Shown one piece after another: positions 9,393-17,615 of a stretch of DNA of 64,000 nt. The notes beneath the pieces are model-generated. The model was not told the DNA's origin. It made no database searches and saw only the letters and a list, made by a program, of their open reading frames with translations. The translations under genes and the position numbers were made by a program. The DNA is from Streptomyces sp. NBC_01335 (GTDB lineage: Bacteria; Actinomycetota; Actinomycetes; Streptomycetales; Streptomycetaceae), in NCBI RefSeq assembly GCF_035953295.1, contig NZ_CP108370.1, positions 7,301,001 through 7,365,000 of the forward strand. Direction: 5' to 3'. Within the stretch, counting starts at the first letter, position 1; each line of letters opens with the position of its first letter.

Positions 9393-9411
9393 GCCCCCTT
9401 CGGGAAGGGGC
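9393..9411 (+). terminator. Terminator after the candidate immunity gene
   Basis: CCCCTT-CGGG-AAGGGG hairpin with a stable four-base loop, two bases after the TGA stop at 9388-9390; the outer G/C bases extend the stem. It has no strong T tract, as is common in actinobacteria. Confidence 0.65.
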
Positions 9412-9570
9412 AGCTGGTCTCGCAGCGGTTGCCGCAGAGATAAGGAGGCAGGCATACCGCTCCACCGGCACTCCGGACGGCGGTCCGCGCGGAGAGGAGC
9501 GGGACCCCCGTACGCGCGGACCGGTCGCGTCAGCCCGCCGATTCCGCGACCCGGTCTGTCCGAACGCTTC

Positions 9571-10308
9571 TCAGCCGAGCGATTTCAACTGCGCCGCGAC
9601 CAGATTCTCCGGGACGGCGGCCTTCTTCGTGTCCAGCATGTTGACCCCGTAGAAGGCGGCGACCACTCCACCGTCGCGCACCACCGTGTAGGTCGTGGGA
9701 ACCGACTGGTCGGAGACGACGGTGGTGATGTCGTAACTGACCGCCTCGTCCCCGAGGTCCGGGTCACCGAGCCGCTTGACGGCCTTGTAGGCCAGGCCGA
9801 GTGTCTTGAAACCCTTCGGGCATTCCTTCAACGCGGTGCGCAGGTCGTTCATGACCTGCTTCGCGTTCTTCTCGGAGTGCGAGGCCAGCCACATGGACCC
9901 GACGGTCGCGTTCTCCGCGTCGGTGGGTGCCAGCGAGCGGTGCACGAGACTCACCGGCTCGATGCTGGTGGTACCGCCCGCCAGACTGGCCAGGGGCTGG
10001 CACTCCTTCTGGTCGGCCTTCATGTCCAGCCCGGCCGAGACCTCCGCCTCGGAGACCTTCTTCATCTCATATCCGGCGGTCTTTCCGGAAAGGGCCGCCT
10101 TTTCCAGTTCGGCAGGCGGGACGGCGCCTATCTTCTTGGCGTTCTCGGCGGCCTTTTCGGCGGCCTCGTCCTGCTTGCTCGGTGACTCCTTGCCGGTGGC
10201 CGCGGGCTTCTTCTCCGCGGCCTTTTCGTGCGTGTCCGCACTGCAGGCAGAAGCCAGCACGAGGACAGGCAGGACGATTGCGGCCGGAAGAATTCTACCG
10301 ATGAACAC
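9571..10308 (-). CDS. Secreted lipoprotein of unknown function
   Basis: A 245-residue protein. The GTG at 10308 gives a lipoprotein signal (MFIGRILPAAIVLPVLVLASAC) with the lipid cysteine at residue 22, and AGGAG lies six bases upstream; the longer reading frame has no such signal. A charged Lys/Glu/Ala linker follows (about residues 25-60), then a compact beta-rich domain with KECQPLASLAGG and a TVVRDGGVVAAFYGVNML segment near the end. The pattern resembles the actinobacterial lipoproteins that carry sensor-domain-like folds, but I cannot name the family. It is alone on its strand between the toxin unit and the arabinanase operon. Expected on the outer face of the membrane. Confidence 0.75.
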   Translation of the reverse strand: MFIGRILPAAIVLPVLVLASACSADTHEKAAEKKPAATGKESPSKQDEAAEKAAENAKKIGAVPPAELEKAALSGKTAGYEMKKVSEAEVSAGLDMKADQKECQPLASLAGGTTSIEPVSLVHRSLAPTDAENATVGSMWLASHSEKNAKQVMNDLRTALKECPKGFKTLGLAYKAVKRLGDPDLGDEAVSYDITTVVSDQSVPTTYTVVRDGGVVAAFYGVNMLDTKKAAVPENLVAAQLKSLG

Positions 10309-10452
10309 CAATGTCTCCTGGAAATGAGTCAGTTCCTGAGCAAGGACGAAGAACGATCCTACCGACGGATGATCTTGCGTCTGGTAACAATTCGGGGTCG
10401 GAGCCGGGCCGACCCGAGCCGGCCGGCCACGGAAGCCGGGCCCCGGACACGC

Positions 10453-10495
10453 CGGTGGCCGGCCCGCCGGAAGCATTCCGACGGACCGGCCACCG
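10453..10495 (-). terminator. Terminator of the GH127-GH2 operon
   Basis: Perfect 10-base arms CGGTGGCCGG and CCGGCCACCG, with an inner CGGAA/TTCCG stem in the loop. It lies about 50 bases past the GH2 stop and before the lipoprotein gene. Confidence 0.65.
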
Positions 10496-10542
10496 AACGA
10501 CGGACGGCCCCGACGACCGGGACCTCCCGCTGTCCACTCGAC

Positions 10543-12894
10543 TCACGGCGCCCAGGGCGCGTCCACCGACCACGTGGTGTCCTCGGTGAAGGAGGCCGCG
10601 TTGTCCCAGGCGTTGGTGCCGCCCGGAGTGGCCAGCCACACCTCGGAGTTGATGTGGCGCATGAAGCTGCCGGGCAGGTTGGCGCTGGTCAGACGCACCC
10701 CGCCGGACCCCGCGACCGCGCACCAGGTGGCGTCCGCCTTGAAGAGCGCCGAACCGTCGCTCGCGTCCCGGCGGACCCGGAAGTTCGCGTGCCGGAGGTA
10801 CTCGCCGGGGTAGTTGCGGGACTCGAAGGAGTAGCAGTTGCCGTTCGCCAGACCGGCGACCACCTTCCACGTGGCGTCGCTCTTCAGCAGCGCGGAGCTG
10901 TTGGCGTCGACGACCTCCGTGTACGCGAGCCCTTCCGAATGGCGCAGGTACTTCGTGGTGTAGCCGGGGGTGGTGACCCGCAGTGACTTGTACTGACCCG
11001 TGGGCAGTGTCACCGCGGTCGTCGCCGCCTTCGAGGCCGCGACGAGGGCCTGGTTGGCGGCCTTCACCCGCGCGGTGTCCACCTTCACCACCTGGCGGTC
11101 GTAGGTGAGGAGGCCGTTCGCCTCGTTCTCCACGTCGGTGATCTCCGTGTAGACCGAGGCCGACAGACCCGCCGGCATCTGACCGACCCGGATGCTGTCG
11201 ATCAGCCCCACGAACCGGTTGTTGAGCGCCGACAGGCTCGCCTGGTCCTCGTAGCTGAAGCCGCCGCCCGGGTACCACTCGTGGCCCGCGACCTTGTAGC
11301 CCAGCCCGCCGAACTCGCCGAGGACGGCGGCCCGTGTCGAGGAGGACGCGGTGTTGCCGGGGCCGACGTAGTTGTGGTTGTCGACGACGTCACCGTTCCC
11401 GCCGTCCACCGCGCCGCAGCAGTTGACCCCGCTCATGTTGTCGACCAGCCGGGACGGGTCGTACGCCTTGACGTCGTTGGCGATCCTGGCCTGGTCGTAC
11501 TGGCCCCAGCCCTCGTTCTCGTTCACCCACATCACCAGCGACGGCGAACTGCGGTGCTGGTCGATGATCGCGTGGTACTCCGCCTCCCACTGGGTGCGGG
11601 CCGCGCTGTCCGGCGACTTGCCGGTGTCCATCGCGGGCATGTCCTGCCAGACGAGGAGTCCGAGCTTGTCCGCCCAGTAGAACCAGCGCTGCGGCTCGAC
11701 CTTGATGTGCTTGCGGACCATGTTGAACCCCAGGTCCTTGTGCGCCTGGAGGTCGGACTTGAGCGCCGCGTCGGTCGGCGCGGTGTAGATGCCGTCCGGC
11801 CAGTAGCCCTGGTCCAGCGTGCCGGTCTGGAAGACGAACTTCCCGTTGAGGACCGGGCGCAGGATGTTGCCCACCTTGGCGATGGCGATGGACCTCATGC
11901 CGGTGTAGCCGCCCACCGTGTCGGTGACCGCCGTCCCGTCGAGCAGCTCCGTCTTCACGTCGTACAGGAACGGGTCCTCGGGGGTCCACAGGTGCGCGTT
12001 CGGCACCGGCACGGAGATCTCCGCGCCCACCGTGCCCGTCGCCGTGCCCACCGTCGTACCGCCGGTGGAGACGGTCACCCGGGCGCTGCGGCCCGAGGCG
12101 CCGGCCGCCTGCACCTTGACCCGCAGGGTGCCGTCACCCAGGTTCGGGGTCATGTCCAGCCGGGTGACGTGCGCGGCGGCCACCGGCTCCAGCCAGACGG
12201 TCTGCCAGATGCCCGAGGCGGCGGTGTAGAAGATCCCGCCGCCCGAGTGCGGGGCCACGTCGTTGATCCGCTGCTTGCCGACGGCCTGGCCGCCGGTCTG
12301 CGTCGGGTCGTAGACCGACACCACCACGGTGTTCGTCCCGCCGTTCAGCTGCGGGGTGATGTCGTACGAGAACCCGTCGTACCCGCCCTTGTGCGCGCCC
12401 ACCTGGGTGCCGTTGACCCAGACCGTGGTCTGCCAGTCGGAGGCGCCGAAGTTGAGCTGCACCCGTCGGCCGCTCCAGTTCGACGGAACGGTGAACGTCC
12501 TCTTGTACCAGAGCTTGTCGTTCTCGGTGATCTTGCGCTGGATGCCGGAGAGCGCGGACTCCGCCACGAACGGCACCCGGATCTGCTCGGTGAACGACGC
12601 GGGCTGGCCGGCGTCCCTACCGGTGACCGCGAAGTCCCAGATGCCGTTGAGGTTGGCCCAGTCCGGGCGGGTGAGCTGCGGGCGCGGGTACTCGGGCAGC
12701 GGCTGGTCGACCGGGACCTGGCCGGTCCACGGCGTCGTCATCGGCGCCGTCTTCGGCGACCAGGCGGTGGCCGCCGCGGCGGCCGGAGCCGTACCGGCCC
12801 CGACCAGGGCGCCGGCCACCAGAGCCAGCAGGCCGGTGCCCGCCGTCAGCCGTCTCCACCAGGTTCTGTGGCGCGGTGCGGGTGCGGACTTCAT
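10543..12894 (-). CDS. Secreted glycoside hydrolase family 2 enzyme with AbfB (CBM42) domain
   Basis: A 783-residue protein. Residues 1-42 are a signal peptide. A sugar-binding jelly-roll domain begins with NLNGIWDF (about 75-230), then an immunoglobulin-like domain, then a TIM-barrel with RKHIKVEPQRWFYWADKLG. WVNENEGWGQYD (near 458) carries the expected acid/base Asn-Glu pair and LGEFGGLGYK (near 526) the nucleophile Glu of family GH2. From about residue 630 to the end is an AbfB-type arabinose-binding domain with repeated YLRH and FRVRRDASDGSALF-like motifs. GGAGG lies upstream of the ATG. It is downstream of GH127 by 96 bases and probably co-transcribed. The AbfB domain and the GH127 partner suggest an arabinose-containing plant polymer; the exact bond cannot be fixed. 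Confidence 0.88.
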   Translation of the reverse strand: MKSAPAPRHRTWWRRLTAGTGLLALVAGALVGAGTAPAAAAATAWSPKTAPMTTPWTGQVPVDQPLPEYPRPQLTRPDWANLNGIWDFAVTGRDAGQPASFTEQIRVPFVAESALSGIQRKITENDKLWYKRTFTVPSNWSGRRVQLNFGASDWQTTVWVNGTQVGAHKGGYDGFSYDITPQLNGGTNTVVVSVYDPTQTGGQAVGKQRINDVAPHSGGGIFYTAASGIWQTVWLEPVAAAHVTRLDMTPNLGDGTLRVKVQAAGASGRSARVTVSTGGTTVGTATGTVGAEISVPVPNAHLWTPEDPFLYDVKTELLDGTAVTDTVGGYTGMRSIAIAKVGNILRPVLNGKFVFQTGTLDQGYWPDGIYTAPTDAALKSDLQAHKDLGFNMVRKHIKVEPQRWFYWADKLGLLVWQDMPAMDTGKSPDSAARTQWEAEYHAIIDQHRSSPSLVMWVNENEGWGQYDQARIANDVKAYDPSRLVDNMSGVNCCGAVDGGNGDVVDNHNYVGPGNTASSSTRAAVLGEFGGLGYKVAGHEWYPGGGFSYEDQASLSALNNRFVGLIDSIRVGQMPAGLSASVYTEITDVENEANGLLTYDRQVVKVDTARVKAANQALVAASKAATTAVTLPTGQYKSLRVTTPGYTTKYLRHSEGLAYTEVVDANSSALLKSDATWKVVAGLANGNCYSFESRNYPGEYLRHANFRVRRDASDGSALFKADATWCAVAGSGGVRLTSANLPGSFMRHINSEVWLATPGGTNAWDNAASFTEDTTWSVDAPWAP

Positions 12895-12990
12895 CCTGAG
12901 ACCTCCTTCACGTGGGGGGCTCCGCGCGCCGGGACCGGCGCGCGGAGTGGTGCGCGGAGTGGTGCAGGGGAGATCCGGCGGTGCTGCTGG

Positions 12991-15453
12991 TCAGAGCAGC
13001 TGCCAGAGGTGGTCGTCGGTGCCGTTGTCGTCGTACTGCACGACATGGGCGCTGTCGGCGAGGGACATCAGATCCACGCCGAGCACCTTGTCCGAGTGCC
13101 GGTTGCGGATGCGGTACCAGCCTCCGCCGTTCGGCACGAGCTGCCAGAGGTGGTCGTCGGTGTCGCTGTCGTCGAACTGGACGACGTGCGCGCTGTCGGC
13201 CGTGGACATCAGGTCGACGCCGAGCACCTTGCCGGAGTGCTGGTTGCGGATGCGGTACCAGCCGTCGCCGTTGGCGACCAGCCGCCACAGGTGGTCGTCG
13301 GTGCCGGTGTCGCCGAACTGCACCACGTGGGCGCTGTTCGCGGTCGACATCCCGTCGACGCCGAGCACCTTGCCCGAGTTCTTGTTGGCGATCCGGTACC
13401 ACCGGTCCGCCAGCCAGGGAGCCGCCTCCGGCGCGGCCGTCGGGAAGGACGTGATCCGCAGCCGTGCCGCTCCCATCGGGACGAGGGTGACCTGCTCGAT
13501 GGGCTCGGTGCTGCGCGCCGGGCTCTGCTGGAGCGGCGCCACCACGTGCTCGTCGTCCGCGCTCCACTCGGGGATGCGGCGGGCGCGCGCGGTCAGCGTG
13601 AGCGGGGTGCCCTCCAGGGTGAAGGGGTTCGAGCCGGCCGCCAGCCGGGCGGACCGCTCACGCGCACGGGCGCGCGGGGCCGCGGTGGCCTGGGGCAGCG
13701 CGCCGTCCAGCACCAGCCCGTAGTTCCACGGGGTGGTCGCGTGCACCGCGTACTCCGGGAACTGGTCGGTGCCGCCGATGCGTTCGTAACTCTCGCCGAT
13801 CCGGAGCGAGTACGTGAGCGGTCCGCGGTCGATGCTCACCGAACCGTGGTTCTCCGCCCAGGTGCGTACGGTGGTCTGCTGCGGGAAGCGGAGCGTGACC
13901 TTGTCGCCGTTCTTCCAGGTGCGGTCGACGCGGGTGAAGGCCGGACCGGCGGGGGCGGTGACGCGCTGCCCGTTGACCCTGATCTCCGGCGCGGTGCACC
14001 AGGCCGGGACGCGCAGCACCAGCGGGAACCTGAGCTGCTTCGGGGTTTTGAGGGTGAGCGTGACCGTGTCCGTGAAGGGGTAGTCGGTCTCCTCGGTGAT
14101 CGTGACCCGGGTGCCGTCCGCGACCGTCGCCGTCACCTCGCTGGCCGCGTACATCGCCGCCGCCAGACCGCCGTCGGGCGTGGCGAGCCAGAGCTCCTCC
14201 AGGAAGTACGGCCAGCCCATGCCGTAGTTGTGCGGGCAGCAGCGGTACTGGTCCACGCCCGGGAGGTACGCCTGCATCGCGAAGCCGTTCTGGAACTGCC
14301 GGTCCCGCTTGGGCTCGTTGTCCAGGTCGACGCTGTTGGCGCTGGTGATGTAGTGGATCGCCCTGCCCGAGGGGTCGAGCGAGGCGGGCAGCGAGTTGAA
14401 CGCCAGGTCCTCGCAACGGTCCGCCCACAGCGGGTCGCCCGTGATCCGGGTGAGCAGCTGGTGGCTCGCCATGAACTCCACGATGCCGCAGGTCTCGAAC
14501 CCCTGCCGGGGATCGCCGTGCCCGGCGCGGGCGTTCTCGTCGCCGGCGATGCCGCCGCCGGGGAACTGCCCGTACTGGCCCATCGCCTTGGCGTACGTAC
14601 CGTACGTGTCCTTGGTGTCCTGCGCCGAGCCGCTGCGCAGGGCGTACTGGGCCGGCTCGCGGAAGCCCTGCGCGATGTTGACGTTGTGCGGGTTGACCAG
14701 GTTGTCGCCCCAGTCGGCGCCGTTCTGGTGGATCTTGTCGGCGAGGTCGAGCAGGAAGGTGTCGCCGGTCCGGTTGAACAGCCAGAAGACGCTGTCCAGC
14801 CCGTCACCCCAACGCAGCGCGATCCAGCTGGTGTTGAAGGCGCCCGGGCCCTGGGCGTTCATGTACCGGAAGAACCGGCTGAGGAAGGGGATCACCCGGG
14901 TGTCGCCGCTGTACTCCTGCCAGGAGCGCAGCGCCTGGACCAGCGGGAGGAAGGGCCAGAAGTCCGGGCCGCCGTTGAGCGAGGTACGCAGCGCCTTGGG
15001 ACCGAAGAACCCGTCCGACTGCTGCGTGGTGAGGATCGCGTCGATCCAGCGCCGGGTCGCGGCGAGCGCCTTCGCGTCGCCGGTGACGATCGCCAGGTCG
15101 GTGTATCCCCGCAGCCAGTACGGGACTTCCTCCCAGCCGCCCTGATCGGTGTGCACCCAGCCGGACGTGTCGAAGTCGAGGAAGTGCGAGAACTCCTCGT
15201 AACGCCCGCAGAGGCCGTCCAGCTGGAGTTGGAGCTGGCCGGCGAGCCAGCCCCGTGCCTTGACCTGGCCGGGCGGCAGCTTCAGGAACGCGGTCGGGTG
15301 CAGCGGGGCGGCGTTCGGGGCGTAATGGCCGCCCCGCGCCACCGGCGCCGCGTGACCCGCCGCGGTCGCGGTGGTGGCCCAGCGGCCCATGGCGGCGGTC
15401 GAAGCGGCGGTGACCAGGGCGCTGGTCATGAAGTGCCGACGGTTCAGGGGCAT
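12991..15453 (-). CDS. Secreted GH127 beta-L-arabinofuranosidase with triplicated ricin-type binding domain
   Basis: An 820-residue protein. It starts MPLNRRHFM, a Tat signal with Arg5-Arg6, with GGAG seven bases upstream; the longer frame from 15519 would bury this signal. The catalytic region is the GH127 (DUF1680) alpha-barrel. Glu320 and Cys322 in FETCG and Cys405-Cys406 in YRCCPHN match, in order and spacing, the zinc-thiolate site known for the Bifidobacterium enzyme HypBA1 (Glu338, Cys340, Cys417, Cys418), so the Cys-nucleophile mechanism should hold. The C-terminus has three 47-residue repeats of ricin/CBM13-like sequence. It is the first gene of a likely operon with the GH2 gene. A CAACGTTG operator-like site lies 114 bases upstream. 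Tat export fits a protein that folds with metal in the cytoplasm. Confidence 0.9.
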   Translation of the reverse strand: MPLNRRHFMTSALVTAASTAAMGRWATTATAAGHAAPVARGGHYAPNAAPLHPTAFLKLPPGQVKARGWLAGQLQLQLDGLCGRYEEFSHFLDFDTSGWVHTDQGGWEEVPYWLRGYTDLAIVTGDAKALAATRRWIDAILTTQQSDGFFGPKALRTSLNGGPDFWPFLPLVQALRSWQEYSGDTRVIPFLSRFFRYMNAQGPGAFNTSWIALRWGDGLDSVFWLFNRTGDTFLLDLADKIHQNGADWGDNLVNPHNVNIAQGFREPAQYALRSGSAQDTKDTYGTYAKAMGQYGQFPGGGIAGDENARAGHGDPRQGFETCGIVEFMASHQLLTRITGDPLWADRCEDLAFNSLPASLDPSGRAIHYITSANSVDLDNEPKRDRQFQNGFAMQAYLPGVDQYRCCPHNYGMGWPYFLEELWLATPDGGLAAAMYAASEVTATVADGTRVTITEETDYPFTDTVTLTLKTPKQLRFPLVLRVPAWCTAPEIRVNGQRVTAPAGPAFTRVDRTWKNGDKVTLRFPQQTTVRTWAENHGSVSIDRGPLTYSLRIGESYERIGGTDQFPEYAVHATTPWNYGLVLDGALPQATAAPRARARERSARLAAGSNPFTLEGTPLTLTARARRIPEWSADDEHVVAPLQQSPARSTEPIEQVTLVPMGAARLRITSFPTAAPEAAPWLADRWYRIANKNSGKVLGVDGMSTANSAHVVQFGDTGTDDHLWRLVANGDGWYRIRNQHSGKVLGVDLMSTADSAHVVQFDDSDTDDHLWQLVPNGGGWYRIRNRHSDKVLGVDLMSLADSAHVVQYDDNGTDDHLWQLL
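12994..13401 (-). repeat. Three tandem 141-base repeats encoding a carbohydrate-binding trefoil
   Basis: WYRI...SGKVLGVD...SAHVVQF...DDHLW units begin at 13401, 13260 and 13119, exactly 141 bases (47 residues) apart; the last is shortened at the stop. The three-fold repeat is what a ricin-type beta-trefoil needs, and the high similarity between units suggests recent duplication or gene conversion. Confidence 0.85.
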
Positions 15454-15566
15454 GTGGAAGCTCCACTTCTGCTCTGCGGCAGCCTCGATCCGCGCCCTGG
15501 TGCGACGACGTGGGCGCATGGCGAAGAAGGCTGCCGCGTTCCGGTGCGGTGGTGCGACAACTTCTA

Positions 15567-15578
15567 TGCAACGTTGGA
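15567..15578. promoter_or_regulatory. LacI-type operator candidate before GH127
   Basis: The palindrome core CAACGTTG (15569-15576) within TGCAACGTTGGA matches the centre of the perfect GACAACGTTGTC sites before both GH92 genes. It is 114 bases upstream of the GH127 start. The outer bases differ, so it may be a weaker site. Confidence 0.5.
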
Positions 15579-15750
15579 AAAGTGATGTCGGCGGTATGAC
15601 AGCACGCCGTCAAGCCGGTGTCCAGAGATCGCGCAGCGGTTGGTGCGGGGCCGGCGCGTGGTGCCGGGGTGCGGTGTCCGGGGCGGGGTGCCGCCCGGTC
15701 CGGCGGAAAACGGATGGAGGCGACGGCAGGCACGGTGATGGGATGGGGCG

Positions 15751-16758
15751 ATGAGGCGCGACGAGACGGCGGACGTGGACCGGGGGCGGTACCGGGACGC
15801 GGTGACGCCCTGGGAGAGCGGTACGTGGCGGCAGTCCGCCCTGGCATGGGTGGAGGCTGCGCTCGCGGCGCACGGCCTGCGCGATGCGGGTGGGCGATCG
15901 GTGCGGCTGCGGCCGTGGTCCGTCCTGGTGCGGATTCCCGTCGAGGGACACGGCGCCGTGTTCTTCAAGGCTTCCCCGCCCGCGGGTGCCTTCGAAGCGG
16001 GGCTGACAGAAGCCCTGTCGCGCCGGATCCCCGGGCGTGTGCTGGAGCCGATCGCCGTCGACGCCGAGCGGGGGTGGTCGCTCCTGCCGGACGGTGGTCC
16101 CCTCTTCCGCGACGAACTGGAACGCGGCGCCGCGGGTTTGCCGGAGTGGGAAGCCATGCTGCGGCAATACGCCGAGGCTCAGCGGGAATTGACCCCGTTC
16201 GCCGAGGAAATGCAATCACTCGGTGTTCCGGATTCGACCGTGGCCGTCCTTCCGGAGATCTTCGACAGGATCACCGCGGAGAACTCCGTTCTGGGGCAGG
16301 CCGACCGCACCGCGTTGCGGGATCTCCGTCCCCGTCTCGTCGACTGGTGTGCGGAGCTCGCGAGCTTCGGGATCGCCGGAACACTCGACCATTCCGACCT
16401 GCACGACGGCCAGTCGTTCATGCCGGAACCGGGCCGCTTCGTCTTCTTCGACTGGGGTGACGCGGCCATTGCGCACCCCTTCTGCAGCCTCCTCGTTCCC
16501 GGGCGCACGGCCCGCGAGCGGTACGGCCCCGAGGCGCTGCCGCGCCTGCGCGACGCCTACCTGGAACCGTGGACGGGAACCGGCCACACCGCCGCTGAGC
16601 TGCGACGATCCGTCAGCCTGGCGTGGCGGCTCGGAGCGATCGGCCGGGCCTGCTCCTGGGGCCGGCTCTTCCCGGGCGCGTCGGAGGGCACGGGCGGCCT
16701 CGGAGACGCGGACGGGGCGCGTTGGTTGCGGGAATTGCTCACCGAGCCGCCTCTTTGA
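15751..16758 (+). CDS. Aminoglycoside phosphotransferase (APH) family protein
   Basis: A 335-residue cytoplasmic protein with the kinase-like fold of the APH/choline kinase superfamily. The catalytic loop is HSDLHDGQ (His214, Asp216), with Gln where Asn is usual, and the metal-binding segment is FFDWGDAAIAHPF (Asp234). VLVRIP...AVFFKASPP near residues 50-75 corresponds to the nucleotide-lysine region. Length is typical. The real substrate of such chromosomal streptomycete homologues is mostly unknown, and resistance should not be assumed. It stands alone, with GGATGGGG just before the ATG, and converges with the MarR gene. Confidence 0.8.
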   Translation: MRRDETADVDRGRYRDAVTPWESGTWRQSALAWVEAALAAHGLRDAGGRSVRLRPWSVLVRIPVEGHGAVFFKASPPAGAFEAGLTEALSRRIPGRVLEPIAVDAERGWSLLPDGGPLFRDELERGAAGLPEWEAMLRQYAEAQRELTPFAEEMQSLGVPDSTVAVLPEIFDRITAENSVLGQADRTALRDLRPRLVDWCAELASFGIAGTLDHSDLHDGQSFMPEPGRFVFFDWGDAAIAHPFCSLLVPGRTARERYGPEALPRLRDAYLEPWTGTGHTAAELRRSVSLAWRLGAIGRACSWGRLFPGASEGTGGLGDADGARWLRELLTEPPL

Positions 16759-16825
16759 CGGAGGACGGAGGACGGAGGGGGGGAACGACCGGGCCGACAG
16801 GCGGCAGGCTGCGCCGGGCGCGGTG

Positions 16826-16851
16826 GGAATGCGCGAGATTTCGCGGATTCC
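16826..16851. terminator. Convergent hairpin between APH and MarR genes
   Basis: Arms GGAAT/ATTCC and CGCGA/TCGCG stacked with one G-G mismatch and a GATT loop. It lies between the converging APH (ends 16758) and MarR (ends 16979) genes and could serve both. Confidence 0.5.
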
Positions 16852-16978
16852 TCTGAGCCCGCTCGAGTTCCTTTCGCCATGGCACGGAAATTCGCCGGAC
16901 CGATGAGACCGCACTTCGAGTGGTCCAGTGGCGGCGCGCGTCGGGGCCCCCTGGCGCTGCGGCCGGTACCGCGCCTTT

Positions 16979-17500
16979 TCAGGAGGTCCGGCGCCGAGTG
17001 GTGGAGGAGCGGGGCGTCTGCGTGTCCTGATGTGCGAGGTGGGCGTCCATGGTGGCGTTCAGGTCGGCCATGAATTCCTCGAACCGTTCCAGGAGCTGGG
17101 GCGGGTACTGCGCCATCGTGGCGTCGAGGCGTTCGGCGAGCGGGCCGAAGAACTCGTCCGCGCGTTCCTGGATGTGCCCGCCGCTGCGCAGGGTCACGAC
17201 GCGGCGGTCGGAGTGCTCGCGGGCGCGGGTGATGTGCCCCGCCGCTTCGAGACGGTTCAGCAGCGCGGTGGTGGCTCCCGTGGAGAGGGAGATCCGCTCG
17301 CTCAGGCGGGCGGGCGACAGGGGAGTGCCGCGCTCCTCGGCGGCGGCGATCTCCAGGACCGCGGTCGCGTCGGTGGAGTGCAGGCCGAGCCGGGCGGCGA
17401 AGCGGCGGCCGAGTTCGGTGTAGTGGCCGCCGTAGGCCCGCAGGGATTCCATCAGCCGCTCGCGCCGCTCCGCGACGCCGTCGTTCACGGCTTCCTCCAT
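16979..17500 (-). CDS. MarR family transcriptional regulator
   Basis: A 173-residue protein with the MarR winged helix: the recognition region LSERISLSTGATTALLNRLEAAGHITRAREHSDRR spans about residues 70-105, and the wing ends in a VVTL strand. Flanking helices supply the dimer interface. The start at 17500 has GGAGGGG five bases upstream; a longer frame to 17557 lacks this. It is divergent from the DHA2 exporter at 17616, and the promoter lies between them, so repression of the exporter relieved by its substrate is the likely role. Inferred from layout. Confidence 0.88.
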   Translation of the reverse strand: MEEAVNDGVAERRERLMESLRAYGGHYTELGRRFAARLGLHSTDATAVLEIAAAEERGTPLSPARLSERISLSTGATTALLNRLEAAGHITRAREHSDRRVVTLRSGGHIQERADEFFGPLAERLDATMAQYPPQLLERFEEFMADLNATMDAHLAHQDTQTPRSSTTRRRTS

Positions 17501-17550
17501 GTCGGCCCCTCCGCCTTTCCCTCGTGCCCGTGCGGTCCGCGCGGCCGCTT

Positions 17551-17580
17551 TTGACAACCTACCGCCCCCAACTTTACCTT
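17551..17580 (+). promoter_or_regulatory. Promoter of the MFS exporter gene
   Basis: TTGACA (17551-17556), an 18-base spacer and TACCTT (17575-17580) fit a housekeeping sigma promoter about 35 bases before the exporter start, in the gap where the MarR protein would be expected to bind. Confidence 0.55.
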
Positions 17581-17615
17581 CACGGTGGAATTACTTCACC
17601 ATGGAGGTATCTGGC

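Noticed and set aside
11281..15585. Long plus-strand frame opposite GH2 and GH127
   Set aside because: It crosses two well-supported enzyme genes and their gap, and its text is Arg/Val/Gly-rich without any domain; typical GC-rich shadow.
15751..16758. Calling the APH-family gene an antibiotic resistance gene
   Set aside because: The catalytic loop is of the broad kinase superfamily with a Gln for Asn change; nothing ties it to an aminoglycoside.
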